This document shows positions 44,395 through 53,048 of a stretch of 64,000 nt of DNA, piece after piece. Location: NCBI GenBank assembly GCA_038521345.1, contig JBCBKU010000009.1, positions 1-64,000 on the forward strand. Direction: 5' to 3'. Under the pieces are notes generated by a model. The model saw nothing but the letters and a program-made list of their open reading frames with translations. It was not told the origin of the DNA and made no database searches. The DNA comes from JBCBKU01 sp038521345 (GTDB lineage: Bacteria > Pseudomonadota > Alphaproteobacteria > Rhodobacterales > Rhodobacteraceae). The stretch's first letter is position 1, and each line of letters begins with the position of its first letter. The translations under genes and the position numbers were made by a program.

Positions 44395-45387
44395 TCAGGC
44401 TTGGGCTCGTGCCGTTCTCAGACGCCCAACGCCCCAAAGCGCGCCCAAACCACCGATCAGCAACGGCAGACCCGCTGGTAGGGGAACAGGCGTGACCTCT
44501 TCACTGATAACGCGTGCGAGCTCTTGGTGCGCCGCGGTGTTCGGGTGGACACTGTCGAAGAAGAGCGTGGTCTCGGCTGCTGCGGGGCCGCAATAGCCAG
44601 AAACCGGATTGATGCATGCCCCGGTCACATCCACTTGGCCGATGGATGACGGGTTTTCAATGATGCCGGAAAATAGGGTGCCGACATCAACCACGGTCAA
44701 GTTGACATCATCGCTAACAGCCGCGTCCAGCGCGCCCAGAAGCGTCCCGTTGAACAAGTCGGTGGCGCCTGTTGCCGCCGCTTTCAGTTGAGCGCGGTCC
44801 GCGTCGCTCAGCGTCGGATCCAGTTTCGGGAGTTCCGCGAACTGGGGAATCTGACCGAAGTCCGGCAGTGTCATCACCACGATGTCGCGAACACCAGCCA
44901 CGGGATCCGACGTGATCTGGCCAACAGCCGATGCGACGTTGTTAGCGGCCGCCACAGCCGTGCCGAATGGATCACCACCGGCTCCGAAGGCCTGCAGGAT
45001 GTCGTTGGCCCCCATCCAGACCGAAACCAACGGCCGGTGGCCAAGCCCTGATGCCGCGTCGCCGAGGAATCGCGTGACCTGCGTGCCAAGATCGTCGATC
45101 GGTCCGGCTGGCGTGCGGTCGATTGCGCGGGCACCGCCAAATGCATAGTTCCGCGTGGTGACCCCCTCGACAAAGCCATTGGCCAGGAAGTCGCTGAATA
45201 CAGGTCCGTTCGAGAACCGACCTTCGTAGTAGGGTGCAGGCGGCTGACCCGTTCTGGCGAACAGGTTTCCGTTGTCACTCAGGCTGTCGCCGATGACGAA
45301 GTAGCCTGAATAAGTGTCCGTGAGTGTCGCTGCATGGCCCGCAAGCGCGGAAAGCCAGACGGCAATGCCGAGTAAGATCGTTCTCAT
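44395..45387 (-). CDS. SGNH/GDSL esterase with VPLPA-CTERM sorting tail
   Basis: 330 residues from ATG 45385-45387 with GGAGGGG ahead. The signal peptide is MRTILLGIAVWLSALAGHAA. GDSL block is GDSLSDNG at 33-40 (S35), then WMGANDIL and DSVHP with D278 and H281, the full SGNH set. The C-terminus has VPLPAGLPLLIGGLGALWG from 301, then RLRTARAQA: a VPLPA-CTERM anchor of the PEP-CTERM/exosortase kind. The enzyme is therefore probably sorted to the cell surface or exported with exopolysaccharide. No exosortase is in this window. Confidence 0.92.
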   Translation of the reverse strand: MRTILLGIAVWLSALAGHAATLTDTYSGYFVIGDSLSDNGNLFARTGQPPAPYYEGRFSNGPVFSDFLANGFVEGVTTRNYAFGGARAIDRTPAGPIDDLGTQVTRFLGDAASGLGHRPLVSVWMGANDILQAFGAGGDPFGTAVAAANNVASAVGQITSDPVAGVRDIVVMTLPDFGQIPQFAELPKLDPTLSDADRAQLKAAATGATDLFNGTLLGALDAAVSDDVNLTVVDVGTLFSGIIENPSSIGQVDVTGACINPVSGYCGPAAAETTLFFDSVHPNTAAHQELARVISEEVTPVPLPAGLPLLIGGLGALWGVGRLRTARAQA

Positions 45388-45479
45388 CAAGTGCCCCTCC
45401 CAAAGCAATTGCAAAATCGTATCCGCGCCTTCGGCTCAAGGCATGGGTGACCCAGCGTCAGGAACCGATAAAAACCAGA

Positions 45480-45512
45480 AACGCATCGTTCTCAATCCAG
45501 CAACGTATCGTT
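45480..45512 (-). promoter_or_regulatory. Two tandem AACG-NAT-CGTT dyads upstream of the esterase gene
   Basis: AACGCATCGTT (45480-45490) and AACGTATCGTT (45502-45512) are inverted repeats with the same 11-base pattern, 22 bases apart, about two helix turns. They lie 93-125 bases upstream of the esterase start. Two same-face dyads suggest a cooperative dimeric regulator. I do not recognise the regulator. The rest of the gap 45388-45666 holds only the pnp terminator. Confidence 0.5.
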
Positions 45513-45613
45513 GACTTTGGCATGTCGGACTGGAGTGGCCACGATTGGATTGTGCGGATAACGGGCACCTAGGATAGACGCCTGTCTGTGAGCATTATCC
45601 TGAGCTACCAACG

Positions 45614-45640
45614 AAAAAGCCCCGGCCAACGGCCGGGGCT
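45614..45640 (-). terminator. Rho-independent terminator of pnp
   Basis: On the minus strand: perfect 10-bp stem AGCCCCGGCC / GGCCGGGGCT (45618-45627 with 45631-45640), 3-base loop, then T5. It starts 27 bases past the pnp stop. Confidence 0.95.
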
Positions 45641-45666
45641 CTGCAATTTGCATCGGGTTCGTGGGA

Positions 45667-47802
45667 TTAGTCGGCCGCTTCTTCCTCTTTCTTGATTTCT
45701 TCGCCTGTTTCCTGATCCACAACTTTCATCGAGAGGCGAACTTTGCCGCGGTCATCGAAGCCGAGAAGTTTGACGAAGACTTCCTGACCCTCTTTCAGGG
45801 CGTCCGAGGGGTGGTTCAGGCGCTTGTTCTCTATCTGGCTCACATGGACCAAGCCGTCACGCTTGCCGAAAAAGTTCACAAAAGCGCCGAAGTCGACGAG
45901 TTTGACGACCTTACCCTTGTAGACTTGGCCTTCTTCCGGCTCGGCCACGATCGCGTGGATCATGTCATACGCTTTTTGGATGGCGTCACCGTTCGGGGAT
46001 GCGATCTTGATCACGCCGTCGTCATTGATGTCGACCTTGGCGCCTGAGACTTCCACGATCTCGCGGATGACCTTGCCGCCTGAACCGATTACTTCCCGGA
46101 TCTTGTCAGTCGGAACGGTCATCGTTTCGATCCGCGGTGCGTGGACCGAGAATTCCTGCGCGCCCGTCAGCGCCTTCGCCATTTCAGCGAGGATGTGCAT
46201 CCTGCCGTCCTTGGCCTGGGCAAGGGCGGTCTTCATGATTTCGGGCGTTATGCCCTGCACCTTGATGTCCATCTGAAGGGAAGTGATGCCGTTCTCGGTA
46301 CCCGCCACTTTGAAGTCCATGTCACCAAGGTGGTCCTCGTCACCAAGAATGTCGGTCAGGACCGCATAGGACCCGTCGTCCTCAAGAACCAGTCCCATGG
46401 CGACGCCCGCGACGGCAGCTTTGAGCGGAACGCCCGCATCCATCATGGACAGCGAACCTCCGCAGACCGAGGCCATCGAGGACGAGCCGTTCGATTCGGT
46501 AATCTCAGAGACCACGCGGATCGTGTAGGGGAAGTCGGTTCCGGCAGGTAAAACGGCCTGAAGTGCGCGCCACGCAAGCTTTCCGTGGCCGATCTCGCGG
46601 CGGCCGGGTGATCCCACGCGACCGACTTCGCCGACCGAATAAGGCGGGAAGTTGTAGTGGAGAAGAAAGTTGGACTTGTAGGTCCCTTCCAGCGCGTCGA
46701 TCATCTGCTCGTCGTCACCGGTGCCAAGCGTGGTGACAACGAGGCCTTGTGTTTCGCCGCGTGTGAAAAGAGCCGAGCCATGGGTGCGGGGCAGCAGGCC
46801 GGTCTCGCATACGATGTCGCGGACTTCGTCTGTCTTCCGGCCGTCGATGCGACGGCCCTCCTTGACCACGTCGCCCCGAAGAACGCTGCTTTCGAGCTTT
46901 TTGAGGGCCGAGCCGAGGTTCCCATCTTCGCGTTGCTCGTCCGTCAGCGCCGCGATGATCGCGTCTTTTGCAGCCCCCACGGCCGAAACGCGCTCTTGCT
47001 TATCCGTGATCGCGTAGGCCGCACGCATTTGCGTCTCGCCAGCGTTTTTGACCGCATCGTAGAGCGACGAGTAATCGGGCGGTTGAAAGTCGAAGGGTTC
47101 GCTGGCTGTTTCTTCGGCCAGATCTATGATCAGGTCGAGCACTGGCTGGATTTGTTCATGGGCGAAGGTCACGGCGCCGAGCATTTCTTCTTCTGTCAGC
47201 TCGTAGGCTTCCGACTCCACCATCATTACTGCGCCTTTGGTACCGGCGACAACAAGGTCGAGCCGCTGCTCGGGGTTGTTGCGGAGATCGGACATGTCGT
47301 CGACGGTCGGGTTCAGGACATACTCACCGTCTTCGAAGCCCACGCGGCAGCCCGCGATCGGTCCCATAAACGGAGCGCCCGAGATGGTCAGAGCCGCCGA
47401 GGCCGCGATCATCGCGACGATATCGGGGTCATTGACCAGATCGTGGCTGAGAACGGTGCACATCACGAGTACTTCGTTCTTGAAACCCGAAACAAACAGC
47501 GGGCGGATCGGACGGTCAATCAGGCGCGCAGTCAGCGTTTCCTTTTCGGTCGGACGGGCCTCGCGCTTGAAAAAGCCGCCCGGGATCTTGCCGGCGGCGT
47601 AGTATTTTTCTTGGTAATGCACGGTGAGGGGAAAGAAGTCCTGCCCCTCTCTTTGTTCTTTGGCGAATGTCACATTGGCCATGACAGAGGTCTCGCCAAG
47701 GGTGGCGATGACCGAGCCGTCGGCCTGGCGGGCGACTTTGCCGGTTTCCAGTGTCAGCGTTTCTTCGCCCCACTGGATGGATTTCGTAGTAACATCAAAC
47801 AT
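45667..47802 (-). CDS. pnp: Polyribonucleotide nucleotidyltransferase (PNPase)
   Basis: 711 residues from ATG 47800-47802 (AGGAACC upstream). Two RNase PH domains (first with GKIPGGFFKREARPTEKE, second with TRGETQGLVVTTLGTGDDEQ and GDMDFKVAGTENGIT), a KH domain (TDKIREVIGSGGKVIREIV) and a terminal S1 domain (YKGKVVKLVDFGAFVNFF). It degrades RNA 3' to 5' with phosphate and works with RNase E. It would normally follow rpsO directly, but here a LysR gene and a transporter gene lie between. Its 231-base leader holds a GGGAGCGCTCCC palindrome at 47819-47830. Confidence 0.97.
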   Translation of the reverse strand: MFDVTTKSIQWGEETLTLETGKVARQADGSVIATLGETSVMANVTFAKEQREGQDFFPLTVHYQEKYYAAGKIPGGFFKREARPTEKETLTARLIDRPIRPLFVSGFKNEVLVMCTVLSHDLVNDPDIVAMIAASAALTISGAPFMGPIAGCRVGFEDGEYVLNPTVDDMSDLRNNPEQRLDLVVAGTKGAVMMVESEAYELTEEEMLGAVTFAHEQIQPVLDLIIDLAEETASEPFDFQPPDYSSLYDAVKNAGETQMRAAYAITDKQERVSAVGAAKDAIIAALTDEQREDGNLGSALKKLESSVLRGDVVKEGRRIDGRKTDEVRDIVCETGLLPRTHGSALFTRGETQGLVVTTLGTGDDEQMIDALEGTYKSNFLLHYNFPPYSVGEVGRVGSPGRREIGHGKLAWRALQAVLPAGTDFPYTIRVVSEITESNGSSSMASVCGGSLSMMDAGVPLKAAVAGVAMGLVLEDDGSYAVLTDILGDEDHLGDMDFKVAGTENGITSLQMDIKVQGITPEIMKTALAQAKDGRMHILAEMAKALTGAQEFSVHAPRIETMTVPTDKIREVIGSGGKVIREIVEVSGAKVDINDDGVIKIASPNGDAIQKAYDMIHAIVAEPEEGQVYKGKVVKLVDFGAFVNFFGKRDGLVHVSQIENKRLNHPSDALKEGQEVFVKLLGFDDRGKVRLSMKVVDQETGEEIKKEEEAAD

Positions 47803-48033
47803 GTATCGGTTCCTGTCTGGGAGCGCTCCCGGGCGGTCCCGGGTCTCCCGTTTGAATGGCGGCCCCATTGCCGCCGACCCCTTTGATCATCATCCCGGGC
47901 GCCAGGGTCGTGGCGCGTCGTCTCAGATTTCGGCGATTTATCGCAGTTTCGACGGGAATGAAAGCCGCCGCGTGTTCAGCGCGAGCTGGGCATGGTCAAA
48001 GGCCTGAAACTGGTGATTGGCCCCGCATTTCGG

Positions 48034-48900
48034 TTAGCCATTGGCTACGGCGGCCTTAAGCAGATCTGCCAAGCTTGGATGCGGAAAGGATCGACGTACG
48101 GTCAGGGCATAGAATGCCTCGGAGACATCCAGTTTGAATGGCGCGGTACTAAGGCGCCCCGCGGCCAGTTCATCGGCCAAGACCACGGACGGCGCGACGG
48201 CGAGCCCGGCACCAGACCGCGCCAGGAGCCGGACCATTGCCATGTCATCGACTTCGGCCAGAATATGCGGCGTCACGCCAAGGCGGTCTGCGAGGCCCGC
48301 AAAACCGGCTCGGATGCTCCGTTCCGTCGGCAGGATTATTGGCTCTGATCTGAGCAGGCTGGTCAGGTCCGAGTGCTGAAGACGCTCGGGAATCCCGTGG
48401 ATACTCACCGGTTGCTCGGAAATCCGTACGGCCAAAACGTCCGGAGCCATGGCCGGTTCAGTCGATAGAACGACATCAAGGGCAAGCGAGCGAAGCGCTT
48501 CTACAAGCGCACTTTCATGGCCCGAACGCAGAATCAAATTAATCCCGGCATCCGACAGCACGGGTTCTAGGAACCGCATCTGAAAGTTCCTTGAAAGTGT
48601 CGAAAGGGCCCCGACACGTAGCGGGGGTATTGCTGCTCCGGACTGGCGTATGGTGGCCACAAGCTCTGCGCCGGTCTCAAATATCCGGTCCGCATGATCG
48701 AGCGCGATGCGCCCCACCTCGGTCAATGTCAAGCTTCTGCCGGTCCTCTCGAAAAGGGGCCGACCCAACCGCTCTTCCAAATCCCGGATCTGAACAGAAA
48801 GCGCGGACTGCGACACGTTCAGCCGTCTTGCAGCTCGCGTCAAAGAACCCTCATGCGCCACTGCATGGAAGTACCGAAGGTGATGATAGTTCAGATCCAT
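48034..48900 (-). CDS. LysR-family regulator of the adjacent SbtA-type transporter
   Basis: 288 residues: N-terminal helix-turn-helix (GSLTRAARRLNVSQSALSVQI) with the usual linker helix, then a two-lobed effector-binding domain. Its N-terminus (NYHHLRYFHAVAHEGSL) resembles the NhaR type. It is divergent from the transporter gene with a 94-base AT-rich gap, the standard arrangement for a LysR regulator and its target. The effector is unknown. Confidence 0.9.
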   Translation of the reverse strand: MDLNYHHLRYFHAVAHEGSLTRAARRLNVSQSALSVQIRDLEERLGRPLFERTGRSLTLTEVGRIALDHADRIFETGAELVATIRQSGAAIPPLRVGALSTLSRNFQMRFLEPVLSDAGINLILRSGHESALVEALRSLALDVVLSTEPAMAPDVLAVRISEQPVSIHGIPERLQHSDLTSLLRSEPIILPTERSIRAGFAGLADRLGVTPHILAEVDDMAMVRLLARSGAGLAVAPSVVLADELAAGRLSTAPFKLDVSEAFYALTVRRSFPHPSLADLLKAAVANG

Positions 48901-48901
48901 C

Positions 48902-48918
48902 GTTCACTTAAGTAGAAC
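48902..48918. promoter_or_regulatory. Candidate LysR binding site
   Basis: GTTC-N9-GAAC at 48902-48918 gives the T-N11-A dyad of LysR regulators (TTC/GAA arms). It is directly beside the lysR start and within the AT-rich divergent gap (to 48994). Confidence 0.45.
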
Positions 48919-48994
48919 AAAAGCATGATAAAGATATATTTTTATTCTCTATCGCCTTGGCTTATCTGGCCGACATCCGACGCGGAGAGGGCCC

Positions 48995-50044
48995 ATGGAC
49001 CTACTTTATGACATTGCTTCCACCATGCTGGCGCAGGTCCAGAAGCCCACGCTCGCTTTTTTGATCGGCGGCATGATGCTGGCCGCGGTGGGGTCCAGAT
49101 TCGAGGTACCAGATCAGGTCTACAAACTGATTGTGATGCTACTTCTCCTGAAGGTCGGACTGGGCGCCGGCATCTCGGTGCGCGCGGCCGAGTTGATGGA
49201 GTTGGCAGTGCCTGCGCTTGCCGCTGTGGCGGTCGGAGCGAGCATTGTCCTGATTGGGGCGCGTTTCCTGGGCCGATGGCGCGGCGTTTCTCATATGGAC
49301 GGGATGGCAACCGCTGGGCTCTTTGGGGCGGTCTCGGCCTCAACCCTAGCGGCTGGCATGGCCATGCTGGAAACCGAAGGGATCGCCTATGAAGGGTTCA
49401 TCGGAGCGCTGTATCCGTTCATGGATATTGCTGCGCTGGTAACCGCCATCGTACTGGCCCGCCTGTCAACCGAACGGAAGGCGGCAGGGGCAGTGCAGGG
49501 TGGAACGATGACCATGAGCGGTGGCCATGGGCCCGTACTAGACGTTCAGATGATCCGCACAATTCTTGTCGACACGTTCCGAAGCCCCGCCATTTCTGCG
49601 CTTGTCCTTGGCCTTGCCTTAGGGATGTTCGGGCGACCCGAGACGGTCTATTCGAGCTTCTATGAACCTCTCTTCCGCGGGCTTCTGTCCGTCCTGATGC
49701 TAGTGATGGGGATGGAGGCGTGGTCGCGTCTGTCGGAACTGCGGAAAGTCGCCCATGCCTATGTGCTTTACGGACTTGCCGCACCGATCCTGCACGGGCT
49801 TCTAGGTTTTTTCGCTGGGTTCGTCGTACATCAATTGACCGGCTTCTCGGCCGGGGGCGTGGTGCTTCTGGCCGTCATGGCCTCGTCGAGTTCGGACATT
49901 TCGGGTCCGCCCACCTTGCGCGCCGCGCTGCCTGAGGCCAATCCGTCCGCATATGTGGGCACCTCGACAGGATTGGGGACCCCTGTCGCGATCCTCTCTA
50001 TCCCGATCTACATTGCGTTGGCAGACTTCTTCATCGGGCTTTGA
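48995..50044 (+). CDS. SbtA-family (DUF897) sodium-dependent bicarbonate-type transporter
   Basis: A 349-residue membrane protein with about ten hydrophobic helices in two inverted halves and family motifs FLIGGMMLAAVGSRFEVPD, LLLKVGLGAGI and MASSSSDISGPPTLRAALPE (with the conserved Ser/Asp-rich broken-helix segment). Relatives include cyanobacterial SbtA, a Na+/bicarbonate symporter. Whether this one carries bicarbonate is inferred; no SbtB partner is next to it. GGAGAGG lies 12 bases before the ATG. Confidence 0.87.
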   Translation: MDLLYDIASTMLAQVQKPTLAFLIGGMMLAAVGSRFEVPDQVYKLIVMLLLLKVGLGAGISVRAAELMELAVPALAAVAVGASIVLIGARFLGRWRGVSHMDGMATAGLFGAVSASTLAAGMAMLETEGIAYEGFIGALYPFMDIAALVTAIVLARLSTERKAAGAVQGGTMTMSGGHGPVLDVQMIRTILVDTFRSPAISALVLGLALGMFGRPETVYSSFYEPLFRGLLSVLMLVMGMEAWSRLSELRKVAHAYVLYGLAAPILHGLLGFFAGFVVHQLTGFSAGGVVLLAVMASSSSDISGPPTLRAALPEANPSAYVGTSTGLGTPVAILSIPIYIALADFFIGL

Positions 50045-50050
50045 ACAAGC

Positions 50051-50080
50051 AAAAAAAGGGGCAAATCTGGGCCCCTTCTC
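50051..50080 (-). terminator. Two-way terminator between rpsO and the transporter gene
   Basis: Perfect 7-bp stem AAGGGGC (50056-50062) / GCCCCTT (50071-50077), 8-base loop. On the minus strand seven T follow, ending rpsO; on the plus strand TTCTCTCT follows, ending the transporter gene. Confidence 0.92.
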
Positions 50081-50085
50081 TCTGC

Positions 50086-50355
50086 TTAGCGTCGCAGACC
50101 GAGGCGCTGAATCAGTTCCTGATACCGCCCTTCGTCCTTGGCACGGGTGTAGTCCAGAAGCTTCCGGCGTTGTGCTACCAGCTTCAGAAGGCCACGGCGC
50201 GAGTGGTTGTCCTTCTTGTGGGTCTTGAAATGTTCGGTCAACGTGGCGATCCGGGATGAAAGGATCGCGATCTGAACCTCGGGCGAACCGGTATCGCCAT
50301 CCTTGGTTCCGTATTCCTTGATCAGTCGGGTCTTCTCTTCGGCAGTAATCGACAT
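50086..50355 (-). CDS. rpsO: 30S ribosomal protein S15
   Basis: 89 residues from ATG 50353-50355 with AGGAGG ahead; the upstream frame to 50442 is not used. Typical S15: ITAEEKTRLIKEYGTKDGDT, GSPEVQIAILSSRI, HKKDNHSRRGLL and YQELIQRLGLRR. It binds 16S rRNA and 23S bridge B4. Its own terminator separates it from pnp, which lies over 2 kb downstream beyond two other genes. Confidence 0.97.
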   Translation of the reverse strand: MSITAEEKTRLIKEYGTKDGDTGSPEVQIAILSSRIATLTEHFKTHKKDNHSRRGLLKLVAQRRKLLDYTRAKDEGRYQELIQRLGLRR

Positions 50356-50557
50356 CGGGGCCTCCTTTGGCGTTGGGTCATGGCACAAGCCGGGATGTCG
50401 TCCAGCAAGGCCCTTGGAGAAACTGCAGGCCAACGCCCGCAAGGCGCTGCCTATACGGTAGCGCAGAGGCTTTGGGAAGGGGGAATCGACAGTCCCTCAA
50501 TGGCCGATCGTTTCCAACAATTGTCCCGGAAATCCAAACCTTGGCTTCACTGTTTGC

Positions 50558-51619
50558 ATGCTAGCGATGGCTCCGGGTGGTCAGCAGTCGAGTTGCGGTA
50601 TGGTTGGTGCGGTCATTTTAATGAGTCTTCTCACGGTCGCCGCGGCACCGGCTCTAATCCTTATGTCGGATTCCGACGATGATGATGAACTAGACGGGGA
50701 AGCCGCCGAAGCCATCAAAGCTATTGACGACGAGCCTTCGGCCCCCGACGGCGCCGTCTATGACATCCCTGCCGGAAGCGGTGCGACCACGCTTGGCACT
50801 TTCGAGCCCGGTATCGACCGAGTCGCGATTCACGCCCCGTCTCTCGAGACCGAGTTCACCGTTGAAGAAGGCGAGGGGTCTGCGCGCTTGTCTTACGATG
50901 AGGGCGGATCTGCCGCGAGTGTCACTTTCTCGTCTCTCGATGCCGTGCCAACGGCGGATATCGATATCGTGTATCCGGCCAGCGAAGGGGGGGGCGATGT
51001 CACAGTGTCCTTCGATGCTGTCCTTGAGGAGGCCGAGGACGAAGCCATGGTGCAAGATGTTCTGGGTCTTTTGTCCGACACGCAAGATCAAAGCGGCGAC
51101 GAGGATGGAGCTTGGCTGGCTCCGCTGGCGCCCATTGGCGATTCACCGGATACGGGACTTGTGGGCGAGGTCCCGGATGAATCACCCCTGTCCCCTGTCG
51201 ATGACGGTCCGGATACCGGAGCAAGTGAGAACTTGGATGTCGAGCCTTTGGCACCCACCAAAGAACTGGAATTCGGATCAGAAGCTGACGTCGACCCCTC
51301 GGACCAACAGACCGATGGCGGAAACTCAAGTGACTTTGAGCTGGATCGATCGAGGCAAGGAGGAAGTGAGCACGCCAATGCCTTTTCAAATGACTTCGTG
51401 CGCGTGATCGAAGGGTTTGTACCTGGTGAAACCATCCTGGAGCTGAGCGTCGATGGTGACCCGTACGCTCCGCCGCCAGTCATTGATGTCGAAACCACCG
51501 ACAACGGTCTGGATGCCGTCATCACCATTGATGGAGCAATTGCCGCGATTCTTCCCGGTGGAGCGGGCGCCACCTTGAACGATATTCGACTGGATCTTTC
51601 GCAGGAAGCGGTGGCCTAG
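50558..51619 (+). CDS. Acidic single-anchor surface-type protein, unknown function
   Basis: Up to 353 residues. Start uncertain: ATGs at 50558, 50567 and 50600 all lack a good ribosome site. One hydrophobic helix at ~15-36 (MVGAVILMSLLTVAAAPAL), then DSDDDDELDGEAAEA. The rest is very acidic, with an internal repeat of the form LAP-x-x-DSPDTG / LSPVDDGPDTG at ~188-222 and two similar beta modules (GTFEPGIDRVAI near 79, IEGFVPGETILELSVDG near 284). The second ends in DAVITIDGAIAAILPGG. Such modules resemble the non-RTX parts of calcium-binding exported proteins. No family is recognised. It shares a CTAG with the converging DUF1643 gene. Confidence 0.75.
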   Translation: MLAMAPGGQQSSCGMVGAVILMSLLTVAAAPALILMSDSDDDDELDGEAAEAIKAIDDEPSAPDGAVYDIPAGSGATTLGTFEPGIDRVAIHAPSLETEFTVEEGEGSARLSYDEGGSAASVTFSSLDAVPTADIDIVYPASEGGGDVTVSFDAVLEEAEDEAMVQDVLGLLSDTQDQSGDEDGAWLAPLAPIGDSPDTGLVGEVPDESPLSPVDDGPDTGASENLDVEPLAPTKELEFGSEADVDPSDQQTDGGNSSDFELDRSRQGGSEHANAFSNDFVRVIEGFVPGETILELSVDGDPYAPPPVIDVETTDNGLDAVITIDGAIAAILPGGAGATLNDIRLDLSQEAVA

Positions 51620-52140
51620 GCGCCTTGGGGCTCTGCTGTCCAGACGCGGGGTGTAACCGCGTAGCTCACATAGAGTGGATGCCGAGGATGGCCGTGCTTC
51701 GACAGTCCGAGATGAAAGAGGCGGCGTCCGCTCGCGCGCATCGTCTCCGCCACGGCAGGGCCTCGCCCAAGGTGCGCGCCGTGAACACCCCATGCGCAAA
51801 GGATCATGTCCGCTGATGCTGCCGCTGAGCAAATTGCGGCATCGTTTCCACGACCGACCGGGTCGTCGGCGGATTTCAGATCACCGGGACGTGTTGCACG
51901 ATATGCAAAGACATTGACCACGGTGAACGCCCCATAACCAAGGGCGCGAGTCCTCCGCTGGCACCGCTCGACCGTGGGGTCGTTGAGCCGCTCATCGGCG
52001 GTCGACGGGTTCAGCATGACAAAAGCAACCATCCCATCCGCCGGTGCCCAAATACGCGACAGTCGGAAGCGGTAGCGTTCGCACCCGGAATACACTGCCA
52101 CGCTTTCGATCCCGTTGTCGGTATGCCGGCGTTCGATCAC
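51616..52140 (-). CDS. DUF1643 domain protein
   Basis: 174 residues from GTG 52138-52140, which overlaps the truB stop (GTGA). DUF1643 motifs: AFVMLNPSTADERLNDPTVE, TVVNVFAYRATRP and ILCAWGVHG, then HPRHPLYV. Function unknown; members are often found in variable or phage-linked regions. It is translationally coupled to truB and lies between truB and rpsO. Confidence 0.88.
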   Translation of the reverse strand: MIERRHTDNGIESVAVYSGCERYRFRLSRIWAPADGMVAFVMLNPSTADERLNDPTVERCQRRTRALGYGAFTVVNVFAYRATRPGDLKSADDPVGRGNDAAICSAAASADMILCAWGVHGAHLGRGPAVAETMRASGRRLFHLGLSKHGHPRHPLYVSYAVTPRVWTAEPQGA

Positions 52141-53039
52141 AGTCGGAACACCCGGTTTGGATGCACCATACCGCCTCGATAGGTACCAATGGCGATCGGT
52201 TGACCGGCAGAGGCGACCCAAACGGTTTGACCATATTCTCCGGTGGTTGTGGTGACAGGTGCAGGATTGCCAAGGGCAAGCCGCGTAGCCGCCGCAGCGT
52301 CGCATGTGGCGCGCGGCAGGTCGGCGAGTGCTGCTTCAATCGGAAGAAGAAGGGCATCACGGCTGTCTGGCGCAGTTGCCTCGAGTTCTTCCAAGCTTGT
52401 AGAGTCTTCAAGGTTGAATGGGCCCGACCAGACACGCCGCAGATGCTCGACATGGCCGAGACAGCCCAATTCGTTTCCAAGATCCCGCGCAATTGATCGG
52501 ACATAGCCGCCTTTTCCGCATTCCATATGGAAATCAGCGGTGTCGGGGTCCGGCCGAGAAACGAGATCGAGTTGGTCGACGCGGAGTGGCCTCGGTGCAA
52601 TCTCCATGGTCTCGCCGTCCCGCGCCCGACGATAGGCACGCTCGCCGTCGATCCTGACGGCCGAGAATTGTGGTGGCACCTGCTGAATGTCACCGCGGAA
52701 TTTGGGCAGCACCGCAATAATGTCCGCCTCGTCAGGGCGGCTATCCGATTTAGCGATGACTTCACCATCGGCATCATCTGTGTTTGTTGCTTCGCCCCAG
52801 CGTACGCGAAAGGTGTAACCCTTGTGATCATCCGTTACGTAGGGAACGGTCTTGGTGGCTTCGCCAAGGGCAATCGCCAGAAGCCCCTTGGCCGCCGGAT
52901 CGAGTGTGCCCGCATGTCCGGCCTTTTGGGCGCCGAACGCTCTGCGAACCCGAGTTACGACTGCGGTCGAGGTCAGTCCCGCAGGTTTATCTATTATGCA
53001 CCAGCCCGACACCGGGCGCCCATGTCTCCGTCGCGCCAC
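52137..53039 (-). CDS. truB: tRNA pseudouridine(55) synthase TruB
   Basis: 300 residues starting at GTG 53037-53039. Catalytic D47 is in AGHAGTLDPAAKGLL; other motifs are IIDKPAGLTS, VPPQFSAVRIDGERAY and GKGGYVRSIARDLG. It makes the universal pseudouridine-55 in the T-loop of tRNAs. It follows the glycosidase-like gene after 9 bases in the rbfA operon. Confidence 0.96.
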   Translation of the reverse strand: MARRRHGRPVSGWCIIDKPAGLTSTAVVTRVRRAFGAQKAGHAGTLDPAAKGLLAIALGEATKTVPYVTDDHKGYTFRVRWGEATNTDDADGEVIAKSDSRPDEADIIAVLPKFRGDIQQVPPQFSAVRIDGERAYRRARDGETMEIAPRPLRVDQLDLVSRPDPDTADFHMECGKGGYVRSIARDLGNELGCLGHVEHLRRVWSGPFNLEDSTSLEELEATAPDSRDALLLPIEAALADLPRATCDAAAATRLALGNPAPVTTTTGEYGQTVWVASAGQPIAIGTYRGGMVHPNRVFRL

Positions 53040-53048
53040 CTTGCTCGC

